Below are positions 15,900 through 24,766 of a stretch of 64,000 nucleotides of DNA, in pieces. The DNA is taken from assembly GCA_017544525.1 (NCBI GenBank), contig JAFYEA010000028.1:155954-219953 (forward strand). Reading direction: 5' to 3'. The notes below the pieces were generated by a model. The model saw nothing but the letters and a program-made list of their open reading frames with translations. It made no database searches and was not told where the DNA came from. Source of the stretch: Bacilli bacterium. GTDB taxonomy: Bacteria > Bacillota_I > Bacilli_A > RF39 > UBA660. Numbering within the stretch: position 1 is the stretch's first letter; the number at the start of each line of letters is the position of its first letter. The position numbers and the translations under genes were made by a program.

Positions 15900-17738
15900 A
15901 TGAAAGAAGAGAAAAAGAAAAATATAGCTATTGTGTTATTAATTATTATGATAATTATACTTGCAGGATTTCTTGTTTATATATTAAATGGTAACAAGGA
16001 AGAAGAAAAACCTGTTGATATTGAAACAAAAAATGAAGAAAAAGTATATTCCGGATTAAAATATGATGATAATAGTGGATATACTGGTGAATTAATTGTA
16101 TATTATGACTTAGATGGAAAAGATTTTTGTTGGTCTGATGATAAAGAGGATTGTGGTAAAACAAGTATTAGTATTAAAACAGAAAACGAAGCAAAGAAAT
16201 TAGATGTTTATCTTCATAAATATGTTTTTTATAAAGATAATGGTAAATTAAAAGTATATAATCATGAAACTCAAAAGTCATATATTATTAATGTAGCAAG
16301 TAATTATTTTAGTAATTATTTTGAAGTTGATCCAACGACTAAAGATTTTGTTGGTATAATAATTAGAAAAGAAGATGAAGGAAAAGCAAGTTATTATTCA
16401 GTTGTTGATGATAAAATGATGTATGATCAAAAATATGATGATTTAATGTTTTTATCAAAAGATTATTTGTCTGGTGATACATCAAAATGTGTAAAAGATG
16501 AAGATGGAGATGATGATTGTAATCAAACATACATCTATTTATTAAGTACTAATGGAGAAAAAGTAGTTGCTCAATATCAAGTTACTCCTGATGAAGATGG
16601 ATACTATGGTGGAGAAAGACAATATGGATTATTACAAAATGAAAAAGGTTTGTATATTTATGTAGGAGAATTTACAGATGCAGTTGCATATGATGAAGTA
16701 TATACAAAAGATTTAAAAAGAATTGTTACTAAAACAGGTGAGGCTGATTGTGATATAGGTACTGATGGTAACTTATATGTTAATAAAAAAGGAATAGTTA
16801 CAGTATATGATCAAGAAGGTAAAAAGATTAAAGAAAGTAAAAAATATGATGTATTACAAATTATTAGTGAATATATTGTGGCAATTAAAAATAATAAATT
16901 AATAATAGCAACTGTTGATGGTGAAGAAAAAGAATTAGCTAGTTGGAATAAGAAAAACGAATATCATTGGATGCTTTCTGGATGGTATGAAGAAGATGGA
17001 AAGAATGGTATATATTTAGTTGTACAAGACAAGAATACTAAAATTGATGATGTATGGAATTATTGTAAGAAGCATAATAATTGTAATGGAGAAATTAGTA
17101 GTAAATCTGAGTTAAAAGAATATTATTTAGGATATGAATATTATTTTGTTCCTGAAACAAAAGAAACAGGAAAGATTCCTACATATATAGGTGGATATGC
17201 TAAACCAATATTATATTTATATCCAACTAAAGAAATGAATGTAACAGTTACATTTGATAAACCAGAAAATTTAACAACTACATATCCTAAATATAATAAT
17301 GGATGGAGTGTTCTTGCTAAACCAAATGGTGACTTATATGATTTAAATGGTAAATATTATTATGCATTATATTGGGAAGAAAACTTAAATCATAGAGTAG
17401 ATTTTAAAGAAGGCTTTTATGTTACTAAAGAAAATGCTACTAAGTTCTTAGAAGAAAAATTATCATATATTGGACTTAATGATAAAGAAAGAAATGAATT
17501 TATTATGTATTGGTTACCAATACTTGAAAGAAATGAAAAGAGTTTAGTATATTTTGAACTTACTAATGAAAGAAATAATAATAGTAAAATAAATATTAAT
17601 CCTAAACCAGATTCAATGTTAAGATTAGCTATTCATATTAAGAAAGTAAATGGAATAGTAAATATTAAAGAACAAAAACTAACTAGATTTAATAGAATTG
17701 GATTTAGTGCTGTTGAATGGGGCGGAGTTATATATTAA
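15900..17738 (+). CDS. Membrane-anchored surface protein with KPI-YLYP C-terminal domain
   Basis: 612 residues from ATG 15900 (AAAGAGG at 15884-15890). One N-terminal membrane helix (about 9-30), then an extracytoplasmic part with repeating short blade-like segments (about 60-430) that may form a propeller. The last 175 residues form a domain shared with the protein at 57.3 kb: KPILYLYPT, TYPKYNNGW, YYYALYWE, GLNDKERNEFIMYWLP and a final GFSAVEWGG. The domain occurs in exported proteins of other bacteria, as far as I recall, without known function. Confidence 0.8.
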   Translation: MKEEKKKNIAIVLLIIMIIILAGFLVYILNGNKEEEKPVDIETKNEEKVYSGLKYDDNSGYTGELIVYYDLDGKDFCWSDDKEDCGKTSISIKTENEAKKLDVYLHKYVFYKDNGKLKVYNHETQKSYIINVASNYFSNYFEVDPTTKDFVGIIIRKEDEGKASYYSVVDDKMMYDQKYDDLMFLSKDYLSGDTSKCVKDEDGDDDCNQTYIYLLSTNGEKVVAQYQVTPDEDGYYGGERQYGLLQNEKGLYIYVGEFTDAVAYDEVYTKDLKRIVTKTGEADCDIGTDGNLYVNKKGIVTVYDQEGKKIKESKKYDVLQIISEYIVAIKNNKLIIATVDGEEKELASWNKKNEYHWMLSGWYEEDGKNGIYLVVQDKNTKIDDVWNYCKKHNNCNGEISSKSELKEYYLGYEYYFVPETKETGKIPTYIGGYAKPILYLYPTKEMNVTVTFDKPENLTTTYPKYNNGWSVLAKPNGDLYDLNGKYYYALYWEENLNHRVDFKEGFYVTKENATKFLEEKLSYIGLNDKERNEFIMYWLPILERNEKSLVYFELTNERNNNSKININPKPDSMLRLAIHIKKVNGIVNIKEQKLTRFNRIGFSAVEWGGVIY

Positions 17739-17739
17739 A

Positions 17740-17773
17740 AAAAGAATCAAGAGATAATCTCTTGATTTTTTTA
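17740..17773. terminator. Bidirectional terminator
   Basis: AATCAAGAG (17745-17753), ATAAT, CTCTTGATT (17759-17767), A- and T-flanked on both sides; shared by converging genes. Confidence 0.85.
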
Positions 17774-18190
17774 TAATGTTAATTTATTTTGATCTTCTGA
17801 ATATCCTAATTTCTCAGCTATAAAAGTTAATTTATCCATTAATTCTCTTTTTTGATTTGCTTCTTGAATTAAATGTGCTTTAAGAATTGCTGGATCAATA
17901 ATTTCAAGCCATGCTCTACCATTATCAGTAGGATATATTTTTAATACAATTACTCTTTTTAGATTTGGATTTTGTAGCATTTTTTCATATTCAGTTTGTG
18001 CTTCATCAATAGTTTTATCAATAGTATCTGCCCAAGTAATTCCACCTTTAGTATTCATAAATATATGATTCTTATAAGCATGTCCAAATTTATAATTACA
18101 AGAATGAATTATCATGCTTTCCTCATATGATTTTATTAATCCTCCACCTGATAATTCTATTTTATCTGTTAATAAATTGTTTGTTTCCAT
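17771..18190 (-). CDS. Hypothetical protein
   Basis: 139 residues from ATG 18190, which follows GGAG by 6 nt; upstream in-frame ATGs lack a ribosome site. Soluble, mixed alpha/beta composition, no recognised motif. Convergent with the surface protein gene and divergent from nifJ. Confidence 0.65.
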   Translation of the reverse strand: METNNLLTDKIELSGGGLIKSYEESMIIHSCNYKFGHAYKNHIFMNTKGGITWADTIDKTIDEAQTEYEKMLQNPNLKRVIVLKIYPTDNGRAWLEIIDPAILKAHLIQEANQKRELMDKLTFIAEKLGYSEDQNKLTL

Positions 18191-18315
18191 ATTATTCTCC
18201 ATCCAATAATTGCTGTATATTATATCATAAAATTGTGTTTTTTTCAATATTAAGTTCTTTTTTTTTATGTATTTAAAAAATGATTGTTTTGTAATATAAT
18301 TAAGATGGTGATGAT

Positions 18316-21300
18316 ATGAAAAAGAGTTATATAATTGATGGAAATGAAGCTTGTGCTAGAGGAAGCTATTTATTTAGTGAAGTATGTGGTATTTATCCAA
18401 TAACTCCTGCTAGTCCAATGGCAACTTTAACTGATAAATGGAGTAGTGCTGGTAAAACAAATTTATTTAATGATACTGTTAAAGTAATTGAAATGCAAAG
18501 TGAAGCAGGAGCAGCAGCGGTTACTCATGGTGCTTTACAAGCAGGAAGTCTAGGTACAACATTTACAGCATCTCAAGGGTTATTATTAATGATACCAACA
18601 ATGTATAAAATAGCTGGTGAAATGTTGCCAGGAGTAATACATGTAGCAGCTCGTAGTTTGGCTACTCATGCATTATCTATATTTGGAGATCATCAAGATA
18701 TATATGCTACTCGTAGTACAGGATTTTGTATGTTATCTTCTTCATCAGTACAAGATGCTTATTATATGGCTATTGTTTCACATTTATCTGCTATTGAAGG
18801 GTCTTTGCCATTTTTACATTTCTTTGATGGTTTTAGAACTAGTCATGAATTAAATAAAGTAGAAATATTGGATGATGAAGATGTATTAAAATTAGTAGAT
18901 TATAAAAAAGTAAATGAGTTTAAGAAAAGGGCATTAAATTTAGGAAAAGAAATAACTCGTGGTACTTCTGAAACAGGTGACGTATATTTTCAAAATACTG
19001 AAGTAAGAAACAAATATTATGATAAGATGTTTGAAATTGTTGAATCAAATATGAATAAAATAAATAAAATTGCTCATACGGATTATAAACCATTTAATTA
19101 TTATGGTAGTGAAGATGCTACTCATGTAATTATTGCCATGGGTAGTGTTTGTTCTACTATTAAAACTGTTGTTGATTATTTAAACAATCATGGTAAAAAA
19201 GTTGGTTTAGTAGAAGTTCATTTATATAGACCATTTAATAGTGAATACTTGAGTAATATATTACCTAAGAGTGTTCAAAGAGTAGCTGTCATTGATAGAA
19301 CTAAAGAAAGTGGTAGTACAGGAGAACCATTATATTTAGATGTTGTCGAATCTTTAAGGAATAGAAGTACCATTAAGGTAGTTGGTGGTAGATATGGTTT
19401 ATCTAGTAAAGATGTGCCTCTTAAAGACGTAAATGCTGTATTTGAAAATTTGTTTAAATCAAGTCCTAAAAATAACTTTACAATTGGTATTGTAGATGAT
19501 GTAACCAATTTAAGTTTAGAACCTAAAGATATAGATTATAAACCTGATTATAAAGAAATTAAAGTATATGGTTTTGGATCTGATGGTATGGTAGGTGCTA
19601 GCAAAAACTTTATGAAAGTTTTAGGTGATAGAGAAGGTAACTATGTTCAAGGGTATTTTGAATATGATTCTAAGAAAAGTGGTGGAGTTACTATTTCTCA
19701 TTTAAGGGTTGGTCCTCATAAAATAGATGCTCCATACTTCTTAACTAATCCTGACTTTATAGTAGTATCTAAAGATATTTATTTAAGTAAATATTATTGT
19801 TTAAAAGACATCAAAGATAGTGGAGTATTATTGATTAATACTAATAAAAATGATGCGGAATTAAATAGTTTAATTAGTTATGAAAACAAAAAAGATATTG
19901 TTGATAAGAAGATAAAAGTATATGTAGCTAATTTAGATGAGTTAAATGAAAAATATTCATTGAAGGGTAAAATCAATAACATAATGTGTATGTATATGTT
20001 AAAAATTAGTGGGTATGATAGAAATGAAATAGATGATTTTAAAAAATTAGTAGAAAAAACATATATATCTAAAGGACAAAATGTTGTTGATAATAATATA
20101 GGGGCTATTAAAGAAGGATTAAATTATTTAGAAGAAATTGATAACAGAATCTTTACGTTAATAGAAAGTAAAGAAAATAAAAAGGACTTTACAGATGAAA
20201 TATTAAAGTTAAGAGGTAATTTATTAAAGGTATCTGATTTTGAAAAATATAAGGATGGTACTTTTGAAGGTGGCACAGCTGCTAGTGATAAAAGGAAGAT
20301 TGCTCTTAGTGTTCCTAAGTGGTGTAAAGAGAATTGTATTGAATGTAATCAATGTGCATTTGTGTGTCCTCACGCATGTATTAGACCTTTCTCATTAGAA
20401 GATAGTGAACTAATTAGTGCCCATATAGATAAAGATGAAACAATAATAAGTGTAGGAGAAAAGAACAAGAACTTCTATATTGCTATTAATGAATCTAATT
20501 GTACAGGATGTGGATTATGTGTAAGTGCATGTCCTGGTAAGAATGAAGAAAAAGCATTAGAACTTGGCAACTATGAAGAAAGAAAAGATAGAATAAGTGA
20601 ATATTTATTTAATAAACATGAAAATATAGTTCCGTTTAATAACAACACTGTTAAAGGAATAGGATTTAGTAAACCATATTTTGAGTTTAGTGGCGCTTGT
20701 GCTGGTTGTGGGGAAGCAGCATATATTAAGATACTAACACAATTATATGGAAAGAATATGGTAGTTGCTAATGCTACTGGATGCAGTTCTATATATGGTG
20801 GTTCTTTACCATTAACACCATATAAGATTCCATGGATGAATTCATTATTTGAAGACAATGCTGAATTTGGATTTGGAATTCATATGTCATATAAAAAGAC
20901 TCGTGAAAGAATCAAAAAATTAATGTATAAGTATAAAGATGAAGTATCACCTGAAATAAAAGCAACATTTAGAGAATGGATTGACAATATGGATGATGAT
21001 GATTTAACCTATGCTATTAAGAATAAACTAGAAGGTAGTTTAATACCTGAAGAATTAAAAGAATTATTAGATTATGTACCAAATAGAAACGTATGGATTA
21101 TAGGTGGAGACGGTTGGGCATATGATATAGGATATGGTGGACTTGATCATGTTTTACATAGTAATGAGAATATTAATGTATTAGTTTTAGATACAGAAGT
21201 ATATTCAAATACTGGTGGTCAAAAATCTAAGTCAACTAGAATTGGTAGTGTAGCAGAATTTGCTTCTAGTGGAAAACTTGAAAATAAAAAAGATTTATTT

Positions 21301-21729
21301 AAAATTGCTATGGCTATACCCAATGTATATGTAGCATCAATATCTATGGGAGCAAATCCAATGCAAACATTAAAAGCATTTAAGGAAGCAAAAGAACATA
21401 ATGGGCCATCTCTAATAATTGCATATTGTCCATGTATAGAGCAAGGAATAGTTGGAGGAATGTCTAATCAATTGGAAGAGCAAAAATTACTTGCTAGAGT
21501 AGGATATAATTTGTTAATGAGATATAATCCAGAGGAAGATAAATTAACAGTTGATTCTAAAGAACCTGAATTTAGTGAATTTGACAGTGTATTTAGAAGT
21601 GAACTTAGATATAAAAATCTAGAGATTAGAAATGAAGAAGAATATCAAAGACTATATGAAGAAAATATGAATCAATCTAAAGAAAGATACAACTATTATA
21701 AAGATTTAGAAAAGAAGGATGACAATTAA
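18316..21729 (+). CDS. nifJ: Pyruvate:ferredoxin (flavodoxin) oxidoreductase
   Basis: 1137 residues, a single-chain POR of normal length behind GGTGAT. Domains in order: N-terminal transketolase-like domain with GNEACARGSYLFSEVCGIYPITPASPM, the gamma-like domain (GFGSDGMVGASKNFMK), two 4Fe-4S motifs (CIECNQCAFVCPHAC near 674 and CTGCGLCVSACPG near 729), CAGCGEAA, and the thiamine-diphosphate motif GDGWAYDIGYGGLDH (about 931) with NTGGQKSKST. It oxidises pyruvate to acetyl-CoA and CO2 and reduces ferredoxin in the anaerobic cytoplasm. A ferredoxin gene lies at 58.4 kb. Confidence 0.98.
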   Translation: MKKSYIIDGNEACARGSYLFSEVCGIYPITPASPMATLTDKWSSAGKTNLFNDTVKVIEMQSEAGAAAVTHGALQAGSLGTTFTASQGLLLMIPTMYKIAGEMLPGVIHVAARSLATHALSIFGDHQDIYATRSTGFCMLSSSSVQDAYYMAIVSHLSAIEGSLPFLHFFDGFRTSHELNKVEILDDEDVLKLVDYKKVNEFKKRALNLGKEITRGTSETGDVYFQNTEVRNKYYDKMFEIVESNMNKINKIAHTDYKPFNYYGSEDATHVIIAMGSVCSTIKTVVDYLNNHGKKVGLVEVHLYRPFNSEYLSNILPKSVQRVAVIDRTKESGSTGEPLYLDVVESLRNRSTIKVVGGRYGLSSKDVPLKDVNAVFENLFKSSPKNNFTIGIVDDVTNLSLEPKDIDYKPDYKEIKVYGFGSDGMVGASKNFMKVLGDREGNYVQGYFEYDSKKSGGVTISHLRVGPHKIDAPYFLTNPDFIVVSKDIYLSKYYCLKDIKDSGVLLINTNKNDAELNSLISYENKKDIVDKKIKVYVANLDELNEKYSLKGKINNIMCMYMLKISGYDRNEIDDFKKLVEKTYISKGQNVVDNNIGAIKEGLNYLEEIDNRIFTLIESKENKKDFTDEILKLRGNLLKVSDFEKYKDGTFEGGTAASDKRKIALSVPKWCKENCIECNQCAFVCPHACIRPFSLEDSELISAHIDKDETIISVGEKNKNFYIAINESNCTGCGLCVSACPGKNEEKALELGNYEERKDRISEYLFNKHENIVPFNNNTVKGIGFSKPYFEFSGACAGCGEAAYIKILTQLYGKNMVVANATGCSSIYGGSLPLTPYKIPWMNSLFEDNAEFGFGIHMSYKKTRERIKKLMYKYKDEVSPEIKATFREWIDNMDDDDLTYAIKNKLEGSLIPEELKELLDYVPNRNVWIIGGDGWAYDIGYGGLDHVLHSNENINVLVLDTEVYSNTGGQKSKSTRIGSVAEFASSGKLENKKDLFKIAMAIPNVYVASISMGANPMQTLKAFKEAKEHNGPSLIIAYCPCIEQGIVGGMSNQLEEQKLLARVGYNLLMRYNPEEDKLTVDSKEPEFSEFDSVFRSELRYKNLEIRNEEEYQRLYEENMNQSKERYNYYKDLEKKDDN

Positions 21730-21745
21730 TATCATTCTTCTTTTA
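21712..21745 (+). terminator. Intrinsic terminator after nifJ
   Basis: AAGAAGGATGA (21712-21722) pairs with TCATTCTTCTT (21732-21742) with one G-T wobble; it overlaps the stop codon and is followed by T. Confidence 0.65.
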
Positions 21746-21789
21746 TTATTAAATAGATATGTGTTAAACTAATGATAGTAGGTGATAAT

Positions 21790-22566
21790 ATGAAATTAGA
21801 TGCTGTACAAATGTTTTCTGATTATTTTGAAGATGAATTTATGATAGAAAACAAAGATAATATGAATGATATAATAAAGCATATTAGTGAATGTAATAAT
21901 GAATTTATATTAAAAAACAGAACTAATGGAGAAGTATTAGAATTCGTTAGAAATAGAATAGATGAACCCAATTATAAAATAGATAATAGGATAGAAATTA
22001 TTGATAATGGCATTATTGTCCCTTTTTGTTTTAAAAAGTTTTGGGATTTAATTAAGAATAGTATTCCAAGAAAAATAAAAAAGATATCTATACCTTTACA
22101 TGATGTTAAAATAGATGTTAGTTTATTTAGTGAATTTAAAGATTTAGAAGAAATTGAACTAAATGATTATGGTGTATTTGATGAAAATGATATGAAATAT
22201 TTAAATGATAATACTAGTGTTAAAAAGATTAATGCTAGAAATATTTATTCTTTAAAAGGTAAAGAGAATACAACATATACAGATGGCATAATAGTATATG
22301 GAAATATATTAATTAATGATATTGATAGAGAGGAAGAATATAAGGACGAACTTTACATTGAAACATTAAAAATAAATGCTAGTCAAATAGAAAAGATAAT
22401 AAAATGTTTTCCTAATATAAAAAAAGTGTTTTTAATTGTGAATGAAGATAGATATAGTATAACTATTAATAACAAAGATGTTATTATTGAAGTAACAAAT
22501 AATGAAACAAATAATAAAAATGAAGTAGATGAGTTGTTTAAACTATTAGGATATATTGTTAAATAA
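21790..22566 (+). CDS. Hypothetical protein
   Basis: 258 residues from ATG 21790, placed by AGGTGATAAT. The sequence alternates Ile/Leu-rich strands with acidic turns (LEEIELNDYGVFDENDMKYL, VKKINARNIYSL), faintly reminiscent of leucine-rich repeats, but no true repeat register was found. Soluble. It is 30 nt before the radical SAM gene. Confidence 0.65.
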   Translation: MKLDAVQMFSDYFEDEFMIENKDNMNDIIKHISECNNEFILKNRTNGEVLEFVRNRIDEPNYKIDNRIEIIDNGIIVPFCFKKFWDLIKNSIPRKIKKISIPLHDVKIDVSLFSEFKDLEEIELNDYGVFDENDMKYLNDNTSVKKINARNIYSLKGKENTTYTDGIIVYGNILINDIDREEEYKDELYIETLKINASQIEKIIKCFPNIKKVFLIVNEDRYSITINNKDVIIEVTNNETNNKNEVDELFKLLGYIVK

Positions 22567-22596
22567 AAAAATGTTATAATGTTTTTGGTGAATTAT

Positions 22597-23532
22597 ATGT
22601 TTAAATATAGTGATACTAATAAAAGATATTATACACTTGATTATTTTTATAAACATAAATTTAATTCTAAAGTATTTAAAGTAAGTTTAAATGCTGGTTT
22701 TACGTGTCCTAATAAAGATGGAACAGTTGGTATTGGAGGATGCATCTATTGTTCTAGAACTGGTAGTGGTGAATATGGCGGAGACAAGACTAAAGATTTA
22801 GTTACTCAGTTTAATGAAGTAAAAAATATGATGTTAAAAAAATGGCCTAATGCTAAGTATATTGGTTATTTTCAAGCTAATACCAATACGTATGCACCTG
22901 TTAATGTTTTAAAGGGAAAATATGAAAGTATACTAAAATTAGATAATGTTGTTGGTTTAAATATAGCGACTAGAAGTGATGCAATTAGTGAAGAGTGTTT
23001 AGATTATTTAAATGAATTAAATAAAAAAACATATCTAACTGTTGAACTTGGACTTCAAACCATACATGAAGAAACATCTAAGTTAATTAATAGATGTCAT
23101 ACTCTGGAAAACTTTGAAGAAATGGTTAATAAATTAAGAAAAAGAAATATAGATGTAGTAGTACATATTATAAATGGGCTTCCATATGAAACTCATGATA
23201 TGATGATTGATACTGTAAAGTATTTAAGTTCACTAGATATACAAGGTATTAAGATACATGCATTATCTATTTTAAAAGATACTGAATTAGAAAAAATGTA
23301 TAAAAAAACACATTTTAAGGTAATGAGTAGAGAAGAATATATAAATACTGTGTGTGATCAATTGGAATATTTGAGAGAAGATATTGTTGTTCATAGAATA
23401 ACAGGAGATCCTAAAGTATCTGATTTAATTGAACCTGATTGGTTAATTAAAAAAGTAACAGTTTTAAATGATATTGATAAAGAAATGAAAAGAAGAAATT
23501 CATATCAAGGAATAAAAAACAACCTATTTTAA
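22597..23532 (+). CDS. Radical SAM protein, YtqA/YhcC (TIGR01212-like) family
   Basis: 311 residues from ATG 22597 (GGTGAATT upstream). The cluster motif is atypical of the general family but right for this one: CPNKDGTVGIGGCIYCS, giving the three cluster ligands. Also seen are FQANTNTYAP, ATRSDAI, VELGLQT and IHALSILKDTELEKMY. Members are predicted tRNA-related or coproporphyrinogen-like radical SAM enzymes; the reaction is not established to my knowledge. Its 3' end overlaps the convergent gene by 9 nt. Confidence 0.88.
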   Translation: MFKYSDTNKRYYTLDYFYKHKFNSKVFKVSLNAGFTCPNKDGTVGIGGCIYCSRTGSGEYGGDKTKDLVTQFNEVKNMMLKKWPNAKYIGYFQANTNTYAPVNVLKGKYESILKLDNVVGLNIATRSDAISEECLDYLNELNKKTYLTVELGLQTIHEETSKLINRCHTLENFEEMVNKLRKRNIDVVVHIINGLPYETHDMMIDTVKYLSSLDIQGIKIHALSILKDTELEKMYKKTHFKVMSREEYINTVCDQLEYLREDIVVHRITGDPKVSDLIEPDWLIKKVTVLNDIDKEMKRRNSYQGIKNNLF

Positions 23533-23546
23533 TATAGGTTGTTTTT
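23515..23546. terminator. Bidirectional terminator in overlapping gene ends
   Basis: Thirteen-bp stem AAAAACAACCTAT (23515-23527) with ATAGGTTGTTTTT (23534-23546), inside the 3' ends of both converging genes. Confidence 0.85.
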
Positions 23547-23853
23547 CAAATTTTATAATTGGTTCTCCAATTATACTAATTGGAAGTGTATCACCAAATA
23601 AATCTTTTTGTTTATTAATCCAATCATCTATATTATCAATTCTATTATAAGAAATTGATCTTAATTCAGGATGAATATTTAATATATGTCTTCTAGCTAT
23701 TTCTTCTTTTTGTAATAGACCAGAATCATTAATGAATTCATCTTCAAACATAAACCAAATTAATTCATATACTTCATAGAAATCATTTGTACAATTAATT
23801 CCTGTTACTATAGATAAGATAGATTCTAAACTGAATTCTTCTTGTAATTTCAT
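23524..23853 (-). CDS. Small protein resembling phage DUF7736 family
   Basis: 109 residues behind AAAGGAGG on the - strand. The layout FSLESILSIVTGI, a hydrophobic YELIWFMFED, an HPEL motif and WINKQKDLFGDTLPI resembles a small family common in phages (DUF7736-like: LSITTG, HPQL, W..Q...FG..LPV). I rate this as resemblance, not proof. Its roughly 150-nt 5' leader contains a structured RNA, unusual for such a gene. Confidence 0.65.
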   Translation of the reverse strand: MKLQEEFSLESILSIVTGINCTNDFYEVYELIWFMFEDEFINDSGLLQKEEIARRHILNIHPELRSISYNRIDNIDDWINKQKDLFGDTLPISIIGEPIIKFEKQPILK

Positions 23854-23900
23854 AATATTCCTCCTTTATAGTGTATGTTAAGTGTTACCACGTTATTAAT

Positions 23901-24003
23901 AAAAATAGGACTGTCACCCCCTGATGAACAGTCCGGAAAAAAGAATAAAAAGGGGTTGGCTAGTGTGATACTAGCACCAATTCGCCTAAAAGTGAATTGG
24001 TAA
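23901..24003 (-). ncRNA. Structured 5' leader RNA, class not recognised
   Basis: Read on the - strand from about 24003: hairpin ACCAATTC/GAATTGGT (24001-23976), hairpin GCTAGT/ACTAGC (23975-23959), then ACCCC (23956-23952) that can pair with GGGGT in the loop of a third hairpin GGACTGT/ACAGTCC (23934-23908), followed by a U-rich run TATTTTT (23907-23901). So three helices plus a pseudoknot end in a terminator-like hairpin. No known riboswitch core was matched. Confidence 0.6.
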
Positions 24004-24009
24004 GTCTAT

Positions 24010-24038
24010 ATACTAATGTAAAAGGTGTAATTTGTCAA
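24010..24038 (-). promoter_or_regulatory. Promoter of the structured leader
   Basis: On the - strand TTGACA (24038-24033), 17 nt, TAGTAT (24015-24010). Transcription would begin near 24003, right at the first hairpin. Confidence 0.7.
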
Positions 24039-24062
24039 GTGTTTTTTTTAAAAAAATATAAT

Positions 24063-24091
24063 TTGTTTTATAGTTAAAAAAATGATATTAT
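24063..24091 (+). promoter_or_regulatory. Promoter of the 24.1-kb gene
   Basis: TTGTTT (24063-24068), 17 nt, TATTAT (24086-24091) preceded by TGA. It lies beyond the structured element, so that RNA is not part of this transcript. Confidence 0.55.
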
Positions 24092-24111
24092 TTTATTTGA
24101 GGTAGATAAAA

Positions 24112-24672
24112 ATGAATAATAAGTTTTCAAGTAATAAGTATTATGCTAATAAAGTATTAGCGGAAGAAGAAGTAGGAAAATTAGAATCCCATAATCAACA
24201 AAAAAGTTTAGAAAGATTTTCAAAAAGAGATTATAATCAAAATAAAGCATTAGAATCAATGAATATAAATCAATCATTGGCAAAATCAATCTATGAATTT
24301 TTGATTGCTAAATCTGATAAACTACCATCTTTTGAATTTTTTGGTAAAGTATTTGCTAATTCTAAAACAGGTATTATGTCAATGGGATATGGTGTTACTG
24401 TAAGCAATGATTATGAAGTAATTCATTCTAGTCCATCTGAGGATTCGGATGTTGAAAGAATAGATATTATCAATTTGGATGGGTATATAGCATTCTATGA
24501 AAAACCAGGATTTAAAGAAGAAAACTATAATTATGATGAAAAAGAATATAATAAAACAATTGATGTTAATAAAAGTCCTTTATTTGAAATAGGAAGAGTA
24601 AATTATTTAAGAGATTATCTAAAAAAATGTCAAGAGTATATACATTCTTTTAACAAAGGCAAACAATTATAA
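24112..24672 (+). CDS. Hypothetical protein
   Basis: 186 residues, preceded by GAGG. Charged, Asn/Lys-rich N-terminus, then a more ordered region containing FEFFGKVFANSKTGIMSMGYG. No membrane helix or signal. Monocistronic, between its own promoter and a terminator. Confidence 0.65.
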   Translation: MNNKFSSNKYYANKVLAEEEVGKLESHNQQKSLERFSKRDYNQNKALESMNINQSLAKSIYEFLIAKSDKLPSFEFFGKVFANSKTGIMSMGYGVTVSNDYEVIHSSPSEDSDVERIDIINLDGYIAFYEKPGFKEENYNYDEKEYNKTIDVNKSPLFEIGRVNYLRDYLKKCQEYIHSFNKGKQL

Positions 24673-24676
24673 AAAG

Positions 24677-24700
24677 AATCATTAAAAAATGATTTTTTTT
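24677..24700 (+). terminator. Intrinsic terminator
   Basis: AATCATT (24677-24683), A-loop, AATGATT (24688-24694), T run. Confidence 0.75.
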
Positions 24701-24732
24701 TGAAAAAAATTCTTTTTAAAAAAGATAATGTG

Positions 24733-24741
24733 TGTTATAAT
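24733..24741 (+). promoter_or_regulatory. Extended -10 promoter for recG
   Basis: TGT-TATAAT at 24733-24741; the -35 region is only T/A-rich. Confidence 0.55.
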
Positions 24742-24766
24742 ATGGTAAATTTGTTGGAGGTGTGAA

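Noticed and set aside
23875..23895. GTGGTAAC on the - strand, resembling the T-box UGG sequence
   Set aside because: Only a partial match; no Stem I, no specifier loop, and the gene is not an aminoacyl-tRNA synthetase or amino-acid gene.
23921..23940. CTGATGA followed by GGAAA, the two conserved strings of a hammerhead ribozyme
   Set aside because: The segment between them (ACAGTCC) pairs with upstream GGACTGT instead of forming stem II, and no stem III cleavage site is present.
23928..23945. CAGTCCGGAAA resembles the SRP RNA tip
   Set aside because: Lacks the symmetric internal loop and GGAAGCAGCC partner; the region is better explained by the - strand leader.
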